Source: Planococcaceae bacterium Storch 2/2-2
GTDB lineage: Bacteria; Bacillota; Bacilli; Bacillales_A; Planococcaceae
Direction: 5' to 3'
DNA length: 64,000 nt
NCBI GenBank assembly: GCA_009740415.1
Contig: WOYE01000009.1
Coordinates: 558,001-622,000 of the forward strand
Below, piece by piece: positions 49,773 through 57,915 of the stretch. Positions within the stretch are counted from its first letter, which is position 1. The number at the start of each line of letters is the position of its first letter. The notes beneath the pieces were generated by a model that saw nothing but the letters and a program-made list of their open reading frames with translations, made no database searches and was not told where the DNA came from. Both the position numbers and the translations under genes were made by a program.

Positions 49773-50849
49773 ATGAAACGAAATGGAATGTCGGTTGTAG
49801 CACTTGCCGCGTTGCTCGGTTTGAGCGCATGCTCGAATGATGACATGCCGACGAATGAAGCCGTCGATCAATTGCTCGAAGCGGAGGCGGAGAAACGGAC
49901 GGTGCGCCTCGCAGAGGACGAGCCGACGGAACGGAGCGAGCAACTCCTCGCGCTTTATGAACAGAACGAACGAGACGAAGCGTGGCGTCAATGGACGACG
50001 CATATCGCGATCAATCGAGCGCATGCGAATGCGCGACACGCGAACGTCTCGCGCGAAACAGGAGCGAGTGGATCCGTCGCTTCGAATGCAACGAATGAAG
50101 CGACGTCGCGCGATGACGAACGACGGACAGACCGCAACGAACGAGAAAGCGAAGCCGACCGAACGAAAACAGCGATGGACGCGTGGCAACAACAACTGCT
50201 CGACCGTTTAATGCAACAAGTGGCACGTCCCGCTGCTGATACCGACCGTCTGAAAGAAGACGAAGCGGCGGCACGTGAAAAAGAGAAAGAAAAGCAACAA
50301 GCGAAACAGAAGGAAGAAAAACGAGAACGCGAACTCGCTCGCGAGAAAGAAACGTTGCGTAAACAGTATACCGATTGGACGTTATACCGCGACCCGGCCG
50401 AACGGGGCCGAACGTACCGCCATCCGGACGTGACGGCGTCGCTCACCGAACAGTCGGTTTATGCGACGATCGGTATGGAAGAAGGTCGACCGGGCGTTCA
50501 TTTGTTTTTAAATGTCCAATACGCACCTGAACAGTGGATGGCCATCGACTCGATGCAACTGCGGATCAACGACCGGACGTACGTGTGGAAGCCGGACTAC
50601 GTCGAACGCGAAGCGCCCGCTGACGAACGACGCGCCCGCGTCATCGGTTGGCAAGTAGGCGAGACGGAACGCGAGGCGCTGCGCACGTTGCAAGACGGCG
50701 ACGACGTCACCCTTCGCATCAACGGACTGCACCATTACGAAGACCGGACGTTATCGAACGACGAAGTGAAGGTGCTCCGTCAAACGTTCGAGTTGTACGA
50801 ACAGACCGAACAGTGGAGCACGGCCTCGAAACGCCCGCTTTATGAATAA
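49773..50849 (+). CDS. Hypothetical lipoprotein with long charged helix
   Basis: The protein has 358 residues from ATG 49773. Signal peptide and lipobox LSACS. Residues 25-215 are rich in Glu, Arg and Ala with a probable long coiled coil (KEKEKQQAKQKEEKRERELAREK). The last 140 residues form a compact, tryptophan-containing domain (TDWTLYRDPAERGRTYRHPD, ITVRINGLHHYEDRTL-like strands). No family is recognised; the C-terminal part may be the functional, surface-exposed module. Confidence 0.65.
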   Translation: MKRNGMSVVALAALLGLSACSNDDMPTNEAVDQLLEAEAEKRTVRLAEDEPTERSEQLLALYEQNERDEAWRQWTTHIAINRAHANARHANVSRETGASGSVASNATNEATSRDDERRTDRNERESEADRTKTAMDAWQQQLLDRLMQQVARPAADTDRLKEDEAAAREKEKEKQQAKQKEEKRERELAREKETLRKQYTDWTLYRDPAERGRTYRHPDVTASLTEQSVYATIGMEEGRPGVHLFLNVQYAPEQWMAIDSMQLRINDRTYVWKPDYVEREAPADERRARVIGWQVGETEREALRTLQDGDDVTLRINGLHHYEDRTLSNDEVKVLRQTFELYEQTEQWSTASKRPLYE

Positions 50850-50851
50850 AA

Positions 50852-50889
50852 AATGTTGATCGTTTCATCCAATGTTGATCGTTTCATCC
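50852..50889. repeat. Tandem 19-bp repeat
   Basis: AATGTTGATCGTTTCATCC occurs twice in direct succession (50852-50870 and 50871-50889), right after the stop of the lipoprotein gene and before the terminator. Confidence 0.9.
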
Positions 50890-50907
50890 ATAGAAACAAC
50901 ATATAAA

Positions 50908-50953
50908 AAAACCGACCGGTGCATCACGAAGACGTGACGAATCGGTCGGTTCA
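50908..50953. terminator. Bidirectional terminator
   Basis: AACCGACCG (50910-50918) pairs with CGGTCGGTT (50943-50951), with an inner TCACG/CGTGA stem. Confidence 0.8.
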
Positions 50954-50983
50954 TTGCATTTGCTTATGAACAGGAAGGAGTGT

Positions 50984-51220
50984 TTACTTCACTTCATAAT
51001 GAATGAGCTGTTGTCCGTAGTAGATCGCATACGGTCGACGTCGCGTGCCGAGTTGTTTCGCAAAGTTGACTGCTTGCTGAAGCGTCATGGCTGTCTCGAC
51101 TTGCGCTGGCGTACCGAACGATTGGTGCGTGACAGAATAGACAGGTACATTGTTAATGTCTCGAATTTTTTCGATTATAAATATATGATCGAACGCTTGA
51201 CGTGGCGTTTCATGATTCAT
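50984..51220 (-). CDS. Small hypothetical protein
   Basis: The protein has 78 residues with GGGAGG upstream of ATG 51220. It is soluble and mixed alpha/beta (FDHIFIIEKIRDINNVPVYSV, MTLQQAVNFAKQLGTRRRPYAIYYGQQ). Coding appears real because of the ribosome site, host-like codons in part, and an AT-rich TATAGTATAAT-like promoter region upstream (about 51297-51312, minus strand). Function unknown. Confidence 0.55.
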   Translation of the reverse strand: MNHETPRQAFDHIFIIEKIRDINNVPVYSVTHQSFGTPAQVETAMTLQQAVNFAKQLGTRRRPYAIYYGQQLIHYEVK

Positions 51221-51533
51221 AGTAAAACGTGCCTCCCTTATCTTCTTTTATCCTTTTCCTAGTGAAGGAGTCCCTACACTCTTCAACTAGTACCCCGTAT
51301 ATTTATACTATACAACGTATTTCCGTAATATGGCAATAATGAGAAAGGACTAACTGTTTGCTAAAGGAAACAAAGTTGCGTCCATGAAAACAGACCTAAA
51401 ATCGAAGAGAAAACGACCAATAGAAGTCAAAGAAGTGATAGTTTCATGACACGGAGTAGAATATCGTCATATGGGGACAAAAAAGAGAAATGTTTAGTAG
51501 AAAAAGAAAGGAAAAAAGAAGTAGCCGAATGGA
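51221..51533. other. Intergenic region between two minus-strand genes
   Basis: It holds the promoter region of the small gene on its left and the terminator of the EamA gene on its right (51510-51541, GAAGTAG/CTACTTC with a T-run on the minus strand). In between I see no gene. Confidence 0.5.
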
Positions 51534-52433
51534 CTACTTCTTCTCTTCCGTGCCGTATGAAATTGTACGTCGTCGCTTCGCTTGAACGAGCGGCATCATT
51601 TCAGCGATGAGGATCGCTCCGAAAATGAGCAACCCGCCGACGATCATTCGACCCGTCAACCATTCGCCGAGAAGGAGGACGGAAAACAGCGTCCCGAACA
51701 ACGCTTCGGTCGACAAAATGAGTGCCGATTTCGTCGGATCCGCATATTGCATCCCGACGTTTTGACACGCGTAAGCGAGCGTCGTACAGAAGACGGCTAA
51801 ATACAAAATAACCGCGATCCCTTCTGTTGGAAACGCCGTCGGTACTTCACCGCGGACCAACACCGCTCCGACTGACAAAATTGTCGCGGTATAAAATTGC
51901 ACGATCGTCAAAGCGAGTGCATCGCTCGTTTTGACGAAGACGTTCGTGTAAAAAATGTCGAACGCAAACGCGACCGCACAGAGCAACGACAGCACGTCGC
52001 CTACGCTCATCGTCAACGTATCGTTCAACGACAACAACCCGACACCGGTTAACATGACGCCGGCTGCGATCCATTCGAACCGCGCGATGCGCCGCTTGTA
52101 AATGATCCACCCGATGAGCGGCACGATGATGACGTTCGTCGCCGTTAAAAAGGCATTTTTCGAAGGCGTCGTAAATTCGAGCCCTTTCGTTTGAAGGGTG
52201 AAGCCGGTGAATAAGAAGAGGCCGAGCAATGCGCCTTTCGCGATGACTTCTTTCGATAATAACCGTAACTTCTTATGGAAGACGAGCGTCAACAACAGCG
52301 ACGCGATCAAAAACCGCCCCGCCATCAATTGAAACACTGACCAATAACGAAGCCCGACCGCCATCCCGACGAACCCGCTTCCCCACATGACCGCCGTCAC
52401 GAGCATGAACAACTCACCTTTGTATCGTTTCAT
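51534..52433 (-). CDS. EamA/DMT family transporter
   Basis: The protein has 299 residues and ten membrane helices arranged as two EamA repeats. The start (YKGELFMLVTAVMWGSGFVGM) and the repeat junction (TTPSKNAFLTATNVIIVPLIGW; later DPTKSALILSTEALFGTLFSVLLLGEWLTGRMIVGGLLIFGAILIAE) are typical of the drug/metabolite superfamily. Substrate unknown. Confidence 0.9.
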   Translation of the reverse strand: MKRYKGELFMLVTAVMWGSGFVGMAVGLRYWSVFQLMAGRFLIASLLLTLVFHKKLRLLSKEVIAKGALLGLFLFTGFTLQTKGLEFTTPSKNAFLTATNVIIVPLIGWIIYKRRIARFEWIAAGVMLTGVGLLSLNDTLTMSVGDVLSLLCAVAFAFDIFYTNVFVKTSDALALTIVQFYTATILSVGAVLVRGEVPTAFPTEGIAVILYLAVFCTTLAYACQNVGMQYADPTKSALILSTEALFGTLFSVLLLGEWLTGRMIVGGLLIFGAILIAEMMPLVQAKRRRTISYGTEEKK

Positions 52434-52507
52434 GAAACAATTCCCTTCTTTTTCTAATCGATTCGTTGTTTAGTATACGAACGCTTTTCAGAAAAAGCGA
52501 GACTTTT

Positions 52508-52515
52508 TTAGAAAA
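52508..52515. repeat. Target-site duplication, left copy
   Basis: TTAGAAAA lies directly outside the left inverted repeat and recurs directly outside the right one (54211-54218). Eight bases is the size made by IS1595-family elements. Confidence 0.85.
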
Positions 52516-52604
52516 GGCTCTGTTAAAGGTAAATGTTGATAATTGAAACTACCCGAAATCTTAGTATAATAAGCGTAAGAACAAACATTCGGGAGGTGAT
52601 AAGG

Positions 52605-53636
52605 TTGAGTAAAGCGTTCAGTAATCTATTAAAACATATCGACAATTTGCCACATACTGAAAAAGAGCGAGTGTTTCAATGGGTAAAACGCTACGTTGAA
52701 CCTTCTTCCTCCGTCAGTGGTCGTCTAATTAATGAGATGCGAGAAACTCGTTTCAATGAAGGATTTGAATGTCCTCATTGTGCATCGTAACACGTTGTTA
52801 GGTTCGGAAAATACAATAATCGCCAACGTTATCGTTGTAAGTGTTGCAATAAGACCTTTACTGATACAACTAACACAGTTCTTTATCGCACTCGAAAAGG
52901 CGATGAGTGGATTACGTTTGTTGATTGTATGTTCAAAGGCTATTCCCTGCGAAAATCTGCTGAAATCGTAGGGGTTACTTGGGTTACTCTTTTTTATTGG
53001 AGACACAAATTGTTAAGTGCATTAAAACAAATGGATTTTGAACAATTTGAAGGTATCGTTGAAGTTGACGAGACCTATTTCCTATACTCTCAAAAAGGAC
53101 AACGATGCATTTCTGAACGAAAACCTCGAAAGCGTGGAGGAAAATCTAAACATAGAGGTATTAGCCACGAACAGGTATGTGTTCTTGTTGCCAGGGACCG
53201 TACAAAAGCAACTGTTTCAAAGGTTGCTTGTATGGGGCGTGTTGTCAAATCCAAAGTTGATAGTATGATTGGTTCAAAACTAACATCTGAAAATGTACTT
53301 GTAACAGATGCGTGGAGAGCTTATATGACGTATGCAAAAGAAAAAGGGTTAGAACATTATCGGATTAAATCTAACGATGGAAAACACGTAATAAAGGGCT
53401 TATACCATATCCAAAATGTAAATGGACTTCATTCTCGAATGAAACAATGGATTGACCGATTTAAAGGTGTGTCTACTAAATACCTCGACAACTATCTTGC
53501 TTGGTTTTTATTTATCGATAGCCGTAGCAACGAAAGTACGAGACACAATATTAAAGAGTTCCTGTTGTCAGCATTTATATTTGAAATGAAGGATACTTAT
53601 GATAGTTTGCGTATGTCAAAATTCAATTTATTGTAA
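52605..53636 (+). pseudogene. IS1595-family transposase with in-frame TAA
   Basis: Translation starts at TTG 52605 after GGGAGGTG. The zinc-ribbon part (CPHCAS) is cut by TAA at 52788-52790; the same frame continues without shift as HVVRFGKYNNRQRYRCKCC and on through the catalytic domain (EGIVEVDETYF, VLVTDAWRAY, HSRMKQWIDRFKG). A single C-to-T change of a CAA codon would explain it. Unless read through or restarted (for example at GTG/ATG codons near 52929), the enzyme is inactive; the rest of the gene is undamaged. Confidence 0.85.
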
Positions 53637-53654
53637 TTGAATAGGAGGTTGCTT

Positions 53655-54119
53655 ATGTCTGAAATTACATTTTTAGCTTCATCCAAACCTTTTATAATAC
53701 CTGATGAAATTGAAGACTATAACAATCGCACTGTCTTTGAGGGAATGGAAGACTTTATTAGGTTATGGGTGACTGAAGTTGATACGTTTGGATGGGAGAA
53801 ATATGTAGAGGGGCTCTTTACTATGCCATACATTTATGAAATTTCTGGTGCTGGTAATAAATTATTCTTATTATATCTTGAAAAATATATGGAAACAGGA
53901 GATGTATTGGAACTATTACACATTCCTAATCAACACGACTTTGACTATTACCAGAGAAGATTAATGGAAGCCCCCGAACCAATTTTTATTAACGTTGAAA
54001 GTTTAACTTATCAAGATAAATATGGAACTTATCAGCTAAACCCTAAAAAATGGGTAGAAGAGTTGAGTCATAAAAATTATTTAACAGAATTTGGAGTGAC
54101 AACTATTGTTAAATATTAA
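53655..54119 (+). CDS. Passenger protein of the IS1595-family element
   Basis: The protein has 154 residues with AGGAGG seven bases before ATG 53655, 18 bases after the transposase stop and inside the right inverted repeat. It is acidic and soluble, with no membrane segment (FEGMEDFIRLWVTEVDTFGWEKYVEGLFTMPYIYE). Passenger genes are known in the IS1595 family, but I do not recognise this one. Confidence 0.65.
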   Translation: MSEITFLASSKPFIIPDEIEDYNNRTVFEGMEDFIRLWVTEVDTFGWEKYVEGLFTMPYIYEISGAGNKLFLLYLEKYMETGDVLELLHIPNQHDFDYYQRRLMEAPEPIFINVESLTYQDKYGTYQLNPKKWVEELSHKNYLTEFGVTTIVKY

Positions 54120-54135
54120 TAGTTGCACTTTAAAA

Positions 54136-54171
54136 AGAATAGGGAAACCTTACTCTTAATGGGTTTCCCTA
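54136..54171 (+). terminator. Hairpin near the right end of the IS element
   Basis: TAGGGAAACC and GGTTTCCCTA form a 10-bp stem after the passenger gene. Confidence 0.65.
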
Positions 54172-54218
54172 AAATATTGTTAAAAATCAACATTAAAGTT
54201 TAACAGAGCCTTAGAAAA

Positions 54219-54248
54219 AAAGACCCGCTCGTAGGAGCAGGTCTTTTA
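54219..54248. terminator. Bidirectional terminator beside the IS insertion
   Basis: AGACC-GCTC and GAGC-GGTCT form the stem; T-runs on both strands. The IS element lies directly to its left. Confidence 0.75.
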
Positions 54249-54249
54249 A

Positions 54250-55362
54250 TCATTGGTCGAAGTCGAAAATGAACAAGCGCCAACCGCGTTCACGGTCGTC
54301 GGGGTCGATGGCGATTTGGATCGTCCAGTTGTCATACGTGCCTTCGTACCGTTCGGGTTCGAAAGCATTTTCTTCTTCGTGGGTGAGCGTTTCACCGGTG
54401 TACGACTCGATCGCGTCGACGAGTTCGTCGAGCGTATCGGAATAGGCGAGCGGTGTCGCGGATAAACCGATAATCGTTCCTTCCATATGTAACGTGTTGA
54501 AGCCGGTGCGGTATTGCGCTTCCGCGACGCCGCCTTCCATGACGACGTGAGAAGAGACGTAACGTCCTACGTTTTCATCGTCTTTCGGGTCTTCTGAAAA
54601 CGTGTACGCCTCACCGACTGTGATCCCTTCCACTTCCGTGTCGGCGGCTGAGCTGTACAAAATGCCTCGTTCGAACGCTTTTTTCAACGTCTTTTCACTC
54701 ATATGAGCAGCCGGGTAACCGAATGTATAATCCGATTCGCTCGGCCAGTCGAATAACATGTCGCTCGGCGCATCGTAGAACCGAAACGATTCGACGCGGT
54801 CGTCAAAGAGCCAGTCGTTCGTGACACGCAAGTCGATGTACCCCATCGGGTCACGTTCCGATGCTTCTTCGATCGTTTGAATGACCGTTTCCCCGACGAT
54901 TTTCACTTTCGAAAATGAAGTCGGTGTCGGTTTGCGGATTTCGTGGAACGCACCGTCTTTCCATTCGAATGGGGTATACGTCCATTCGTCATTCGATTCG
55001 CCTTCTTCTTTCGCCGAGTGGAGGACGAAGACTGGACGCCCGTCGATCACACCTGCTGTTCCGTCATGATCGAATCCGTACGCCGATAAATCGAGGACGG
55101 CGTATCCTTCCGTTTCATCATTTCCGGCATACAACGTTTGATCGGATATGCCTACATACAAGTCCCCGTGGTCTGTCGGTAAGACGTCGAGGTAATCGAT
55201 CGATTCGTCTTCGAATGCGTCAAAGACGAGGACGTCATCGTTCGGTTCGACCGACATGTCGATCGTTTCTGTTTTCGCTTCTTCTTCATCGGACGCATCG
55301 CATCCCGTGAGCCATGCGCCGACGAGTGCAGCGGTCGCTGCGGTTCGGTACCATCGTTTCAA
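54250..55362 (-). CDS. Lineage-specific lipoprotein, paralogue 1 of 3
   Basis: The protein has 370 residues when started at TTG 55362, nine bases after GAAGGAG; this gives a clean lipoprotein signal (MKRWYRTAATAALVGAWLTGC), whereas ATG starts at 55371 or 55380 sit on or before the ribosome site. The mature protein is acidic and beta-rich. Its C-terminal part (IIGLSATPLAYSDTLDELVDAIESYTGETLTHEEE) aligns by eye with the two lipoproteins at 56848 and 57916. Function unknown; extracytoplasmic. Confidence 0.7.
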   Translation of the reverse strand: MKRWYRTAATAALVGAWLTGCDASDEEEAKTETIDMSVEPNDDVLVFDAFEDESIDYLDVLPTDHGDLYVGISDQTLYAGNDETEGYAVLDLSAYGFDHDGTAGVIDGRPVFVLHSAKEEGESNDEWTYTPFEWKDGAFHEIRKPTPTSFSKVKIVGETVIQTIEEASERDPMGYIDLRVTNDWLFDDRVESFRFYDAPSDMLFDWPSESDYTFGYPAAHMSEKTLKKAFERGILYSSAADTEVEGITVGEAYTFSEDPKDDENVGRYVSSHVVMEGGVAEAQYRTGFNTLHMEGTIIGLSATPLAYSDTLDELVDAIESYTGETLTHEEENAFEPERYEGTYDNWTIQIAIDPDDRERGWRLFIFDFDQ

Positions 55363-55453
55363 CCGAGTCATCTCCTTCATTGAAAATATACGTCCTAGCG
55401 TATCATACGTCCTTAAAAATGACAAAACGACCCATTTTTAGGGTCGTTTCCAT

Positions 55454-55885
55454 TTAATAACGGTTGATCAACTGTTGGTTCGTATAATGCATGCGCACTT
55501 CTTCGCGGAAGTTCGGATCGCGCTCGAGTTGTTCGCGTTCTTTCGGTGACAACCGTTCGCCACGAATGAGCTTCATGACGACCGATTGGACGTTGAATAA
55601 CTCTTCGAACATTTCCGCCTTGTCGTGTTCGTACAAGGCGCGGTCGAGCGTTTCATTCGTTTTGCGCGCGGTATGGTAGATTTCGGTCTCAGCTAGTGTT
55701 AACGTCGACGTTTTCTTTTTTTCGTGCAACGACCAAATGTGCGCGCGGTCGACGACGCGTTTCGCTTCATCCGATAAGGCATACTGTTCGCGAAGCGGAG
55801 TGGTCGGTCCATTCGTCGTTTGACGGGGGAGCGGTTGCGTCCGGTAAGAAGTAGGGGACGCGGCAGTGAGTGGGTGAATGTTCAT
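55454..55885 (-). CDS. Small helical protein, paralogue of the next gene
   Basis: The protein has 143 residues from ATG 55885 (MNIHPLTAASPTSYRTQPL), preceded by a GGTG site in the neighbourhood; a longer form from 55897 is possible. After a flexible, Thr/Pro-rich start comes a helical domain (SDEAKRVVDRAHIWSLHEKKKTSTLTLAETEIYHTARKTN) that aligns with the protein encoded at 55909. Cytoplasmic, unknown function. Confidence 0.6.
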   Translation of the reverse strand: MNIHPLTAASPTSYRTQPLPRQTTNGPTTPLREQYALSDEAKRVVDRAHIWSLHEKKKTSTLTLAETEIYHTARKTNETLDRALYEHDKAEMFEELFNVQSVVMKLIRGERLSPKEREQLERDPNFREEVRMHYTNQQLINRY

Positions 55886-55908
55886 AAGAAACACCACTTT
55901 CTATTCGA

Positions 55909-56316
55909 TTATCGCTTCATGAATTGTTCGTCGAGGCGGGCGTCCCAATACGTGCGGTACAAGCCTGGACGGCGTTCGAGCCATTTGAAATCGTCGACGG
56001 AAAGCGCGGCGCCGCGATGAATGCGGGTGAGGCGGTTCGTCTGCTCGATGAGTCGCTCGGTCGCTTCGTGTTTCGTCTGTTCAGCGAGTTCGTAGTCGAG
56101 GGATGGATATTGTTGACGGTACGACCAGTACAACGCGCGTTCTTCTTCAGTTAACGTATCGTTCGTATACTTTTTATGGAGCGATTTGGCGATCCGTGCA
56201 TCGTTCCACGTCTCGTGTGCGTGCCAGACGTCTTGAAACGACACGTTCGTTTCCCGTTGTTTCGCGAGCTGTTCGCTAAATGGTAGTAAGCGAACCGTTC
56301 GTTGAATCATCGTCAA
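55909..56316 (-). CDS. Small helical protein, paralogue of the previous gene
   Basis: The protein has 135 residues if begun at TTG 56316, eight bases after GGGAGG; the GTG at 56325 overlaps the site and ATG at 56310 is also possible. The helical core (DARIAKSLHKKYTNDTLTEEERALYWSYRQQYPSLDYELAEQT) and the end (SVDDFKWLERRPGLYRTYWDARLDEQFMKR) match the layout of its neighbour (LSPKEREQLERDPNFREEVRMHYTNQQLINRY). The pair probably arose by tandem duplication. Confidence 0.6.
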   Translation of the reverse strand: MTMIQRTVRLLPFSEQLAKQRETNVSFQDVWHAHETWNDARIAKSLHKKYTNDTLTEEERALYWSYRQQYPSLDYELAEQTKHEATERLIEQTNRLTRIHRGAALSVDDFKWLERRPGLYRTYWDARLDEQFMKR

Positions 56317-56472
56317 TCGTCTCACCTCCCTTGTTATCCAAAGTATACCAAATTGTAAAGAAAAAACGATGAAAATGTTTCACTCTTTCGGAAGATGGGA
56401 AAAGATACCTATCCGACAGGTCGTTTGACTGAAAAAGTGGAAAGCATTCCCTTTTCTTTTCAGTTACTGTTT

Positions 56473-56481
56473 TGGTATAAT
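56473..56481 (+). promoter_or_regulatory. Extended -10 promoter
   Basis: TGGTATAAT at 56473-56481, 25 bases before the small gene at 56506; the -35 region is poor, as usual for extended -10 promoters. Confidence 0.6.
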
Positions 56482-56505
56482 GAAACCGATGGGAGGTGAT
56501 GAATC

Positions 56506-56712
56506 ATGCCAGTAGAGATTCGGTACCTCGAGTGTTGGCCGGGCACAGATCGCGAGATCGGCGAGTCGACCTTCATCGAGAACTTAGAAGAAGGATATAC
56601 GGAAAAAGATGTGGAAGCGCTCGTATTCCGTCGTGTCGGACATCACGATTTTAAAGTCGTTGCGACGAAAGAGATCCACCATAAAGTGTATCCAGTGAAC
56701 CAAAAATTTTAA
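56506..56712 (+). CDS. Small conserved-looking hypothetical protein
   Basis: The protein has 68 residues with GGGAGGTGAT ahead of ATG 56506. It is a compact mixed domain (MPVEIRYLECWPGTDREIGESTFIENLEEGYTEKDVEALV...). Strong promoter and ribosome site suggest good expression. No family is recognised. Confidence 0.6.
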   Translation: MPVEIRYLECWPGTDREIGESTFIENLEEGYTEKDVEALVFRRVGHHDFKVVATKEIHHKVYPVNQKF

Positions 56713-56717
56713 TGAAT

Positions 56718-56802
56718 CGAGGTGAGTTCCGCAAAGCAATTACATACGACGCGGTGTGTTGGCCCGCAAATTGACCGATCATTCGTCCGCGAATGCTCAC
56801 CC
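56718..56802 (+). ncRNA. Candidate small structured RNA
   Basis: GGTGAG (56721-56726) pairs with CTCACC (56796-56801) and encloses GCGG/CCGC (56751-56767) and CATTCG/CGAATG (56780-56795). A strong terminator follows directly. The next plus-strand gene is far away, so this would be a 3'-UTR element or an independent small RNA. No known class is recognised. Confidence 0.3.
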
Positions 56803-56803
56803 T

Positions 56804-56844
56804 AAGTGTCCTTTCCGAAATTCATGGAAACGGACACTTTTTTG
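56804..56844. terminator. Terminator
   Basis: AAGTGTCC and GGACACTT form the outer stem, TTTCC/GGAAA the inner one, with six T; it also separates the convergent lipoprotein gene. Confidence 0.85.
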
Positions 56845-56847
56845 CGT

Positions 56848-57819
56848 TCAGTTTTCCGAGTCTACATCGTACGTTACGTAGAGCGACCAGTTCCGCCCGG
56901 AGTCGTCGTGCGTGTACACGTCAAACGTCCACGGCCCGTCGACGAGCGTTTGGCGCGGTAAACGGAAGCCATCTTCGTCGCCGTCGTGAAACGTGCGCTC
57001 GGTTTGCCGTTCGATCGTCTCGAGCAGTTCATCGTACGACGTGAGAAAGACGCTCGATGACGTATGCAATCCGACGACTCGTTCGTCTTTCGCAACGACG
57101 TTCATGCCGCTCGGGATGTGGACCGTTTCGTACCCGTAATGAGCATCACTCGTCGCGAGCCGATCGGTGTACGTGTCAAAAAGAGGAGCGACCGGGTCTC
57201 CGATGGAAATATCGTCCGGCGCGTGCCACCACGTTCCGTCCGCTTGCAAGGCGTGCATCCAGTCGTCTGACCATCGTTCGGTCGGGTGAGGGAAGGTCAC
57301 GTCGTCTTCGGTCACCCACCGGTTAAACGACGCTTTCGACTGATGGTGAAACGGAACGTCCGTCGCATGATCTGCCGTTACATCGTACAAATGGAGGACG
57401 GGCGACTCGATCGTAAAGTTGACGAACGGCGTCTCTTCCCACGTCGCGGTTTGTAAGACGCCGTCGGGGAGTTGTTTCACTTGTCCAGCCGTCGTCGGAA
57501 GTGTCGCGACGCGTCGCACGTCAGCTGTTTTCATGTCGTATACGTCGACGTGTTCCGTACCGCGTAGCGCGAGTAACGTCGTTTCGTCCGTTTGAAAAAC
57601 GAGCGGTGGGAAAGCTGCGATGTCACTCGCTGATCCGTCGATCGGAACGGTGACGTCGCCGATGACGAGTTCGCTCGCTCCACCGGATTCGACGAGCGCG
57701 AGCCGCTTGTCGTCAAGTGTTTCTTCCCAAAGCGTCTCTTCTTTCGCATCATGAGGTGCGCACCCGAGTAAGACGAGACTCGCTCCGATCGGTACGACCC
57801 ATTTTCGTAAGTAGTTCAT
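56848..57819 (-). CDS. Lineage-specific lipoprotein, paralogue 2 of 3
   Basis: The protein has 323 residues with GAAGGAATG ahead of ATG 57819. Lipobox LLGCAP. The mature part has an internal repeat-like beta pattern (SDIAAFPPLVFQTDETTLLALRGTEHVDVYDMKTADVRRVATLPTT) resembling a propeller-type protein. The C-terminal 80 residues (VVGLHTSSSVFLTSYDELLETIERQTERTFHDG) align with the paralogues at 54250 and 57916. Confidence 0.65.
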   Translation of the reverse strand: MNYLRKWVVPIGASLVLLGCAPHDAKEETLWEETLDDKRLALVESGGASELVIGDVTVPIDGSASDIAAFPPLVFQTDETTLLALRGTEHVDVYDMKTADVRRVATLPTTAGQVKQLPDGVLQTATWEETPFVNFTIESPVLHLYDVTADHATDVPFHHQSKASFNRWVTEDDVTFPHPTERWSDDWMHALQADGTWWHAPDDISIGDPVAPLFDTYTDRLATSDAHYGYETVHIPSGMNVVAKDERVVGLHTSSSVFLTSYDELLETIERQTERTFHDGDEDGFRLPRQTLVDGPWTFDVYTHDDSGRNWSLYVTYDVDSEN

Positions 57820-57867
57820 GTCATTCCTTCTTTCCTTTCTTCTTAGTATACCGCATGCGTCGACAAA

Positions 57868-57902
57868 TGAAAAAAGACGGACCGGGGCGTGCCCGTTCCG
57901 TC
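57868..57902 (-). terminator. Terminator of the third lipoprotein gene
   Basis: AGACGGAACGGG-type arms around GGGGCGTGCCC; T-run on the minus strand. Confidence 0.75.
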
Positions 57903-57915
57903 TCGTTCGATGCGC

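Larger units (their letters stand above)
52516..54210 (+). mobile_element. IS1595-family insertion sequence with passenger gene
   Basis: The element is 1695 bp long. Terminal inverted repeats of 25 bp (52516-52540 and 54186-54210, 22 of 25 matching, both beginning GGCTCTGTTAAA) are flanked by a perfect 8-bp duplication. It contains an IS1595 transposase gene interrupted by one stop and a passenger ORF. It is AT-rich compared with the host and sits between the EamA promoter region and the terminator of the next lipoprotein gene. Ends and duplication are intact, so the insertion is recent. Confidence 0.9.

Noticed and set aside
49557-50195. Long minus-strand ORF over the lipoprotein gene at 49773
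   Set aside because: Its composition (Arg, Phe, Ser, Cys-rich) is that of an antisense shadow, and the plus strand has a signal peptide, lipobox and normal codons.
56848-57819. Assignment of the lipoproteins as penicillin-binding or resistance proteins
   Set aside because: None of the catalytic motifs (SxxK, SxN, KTG) of such enzymes is present in any of the three paralogues.
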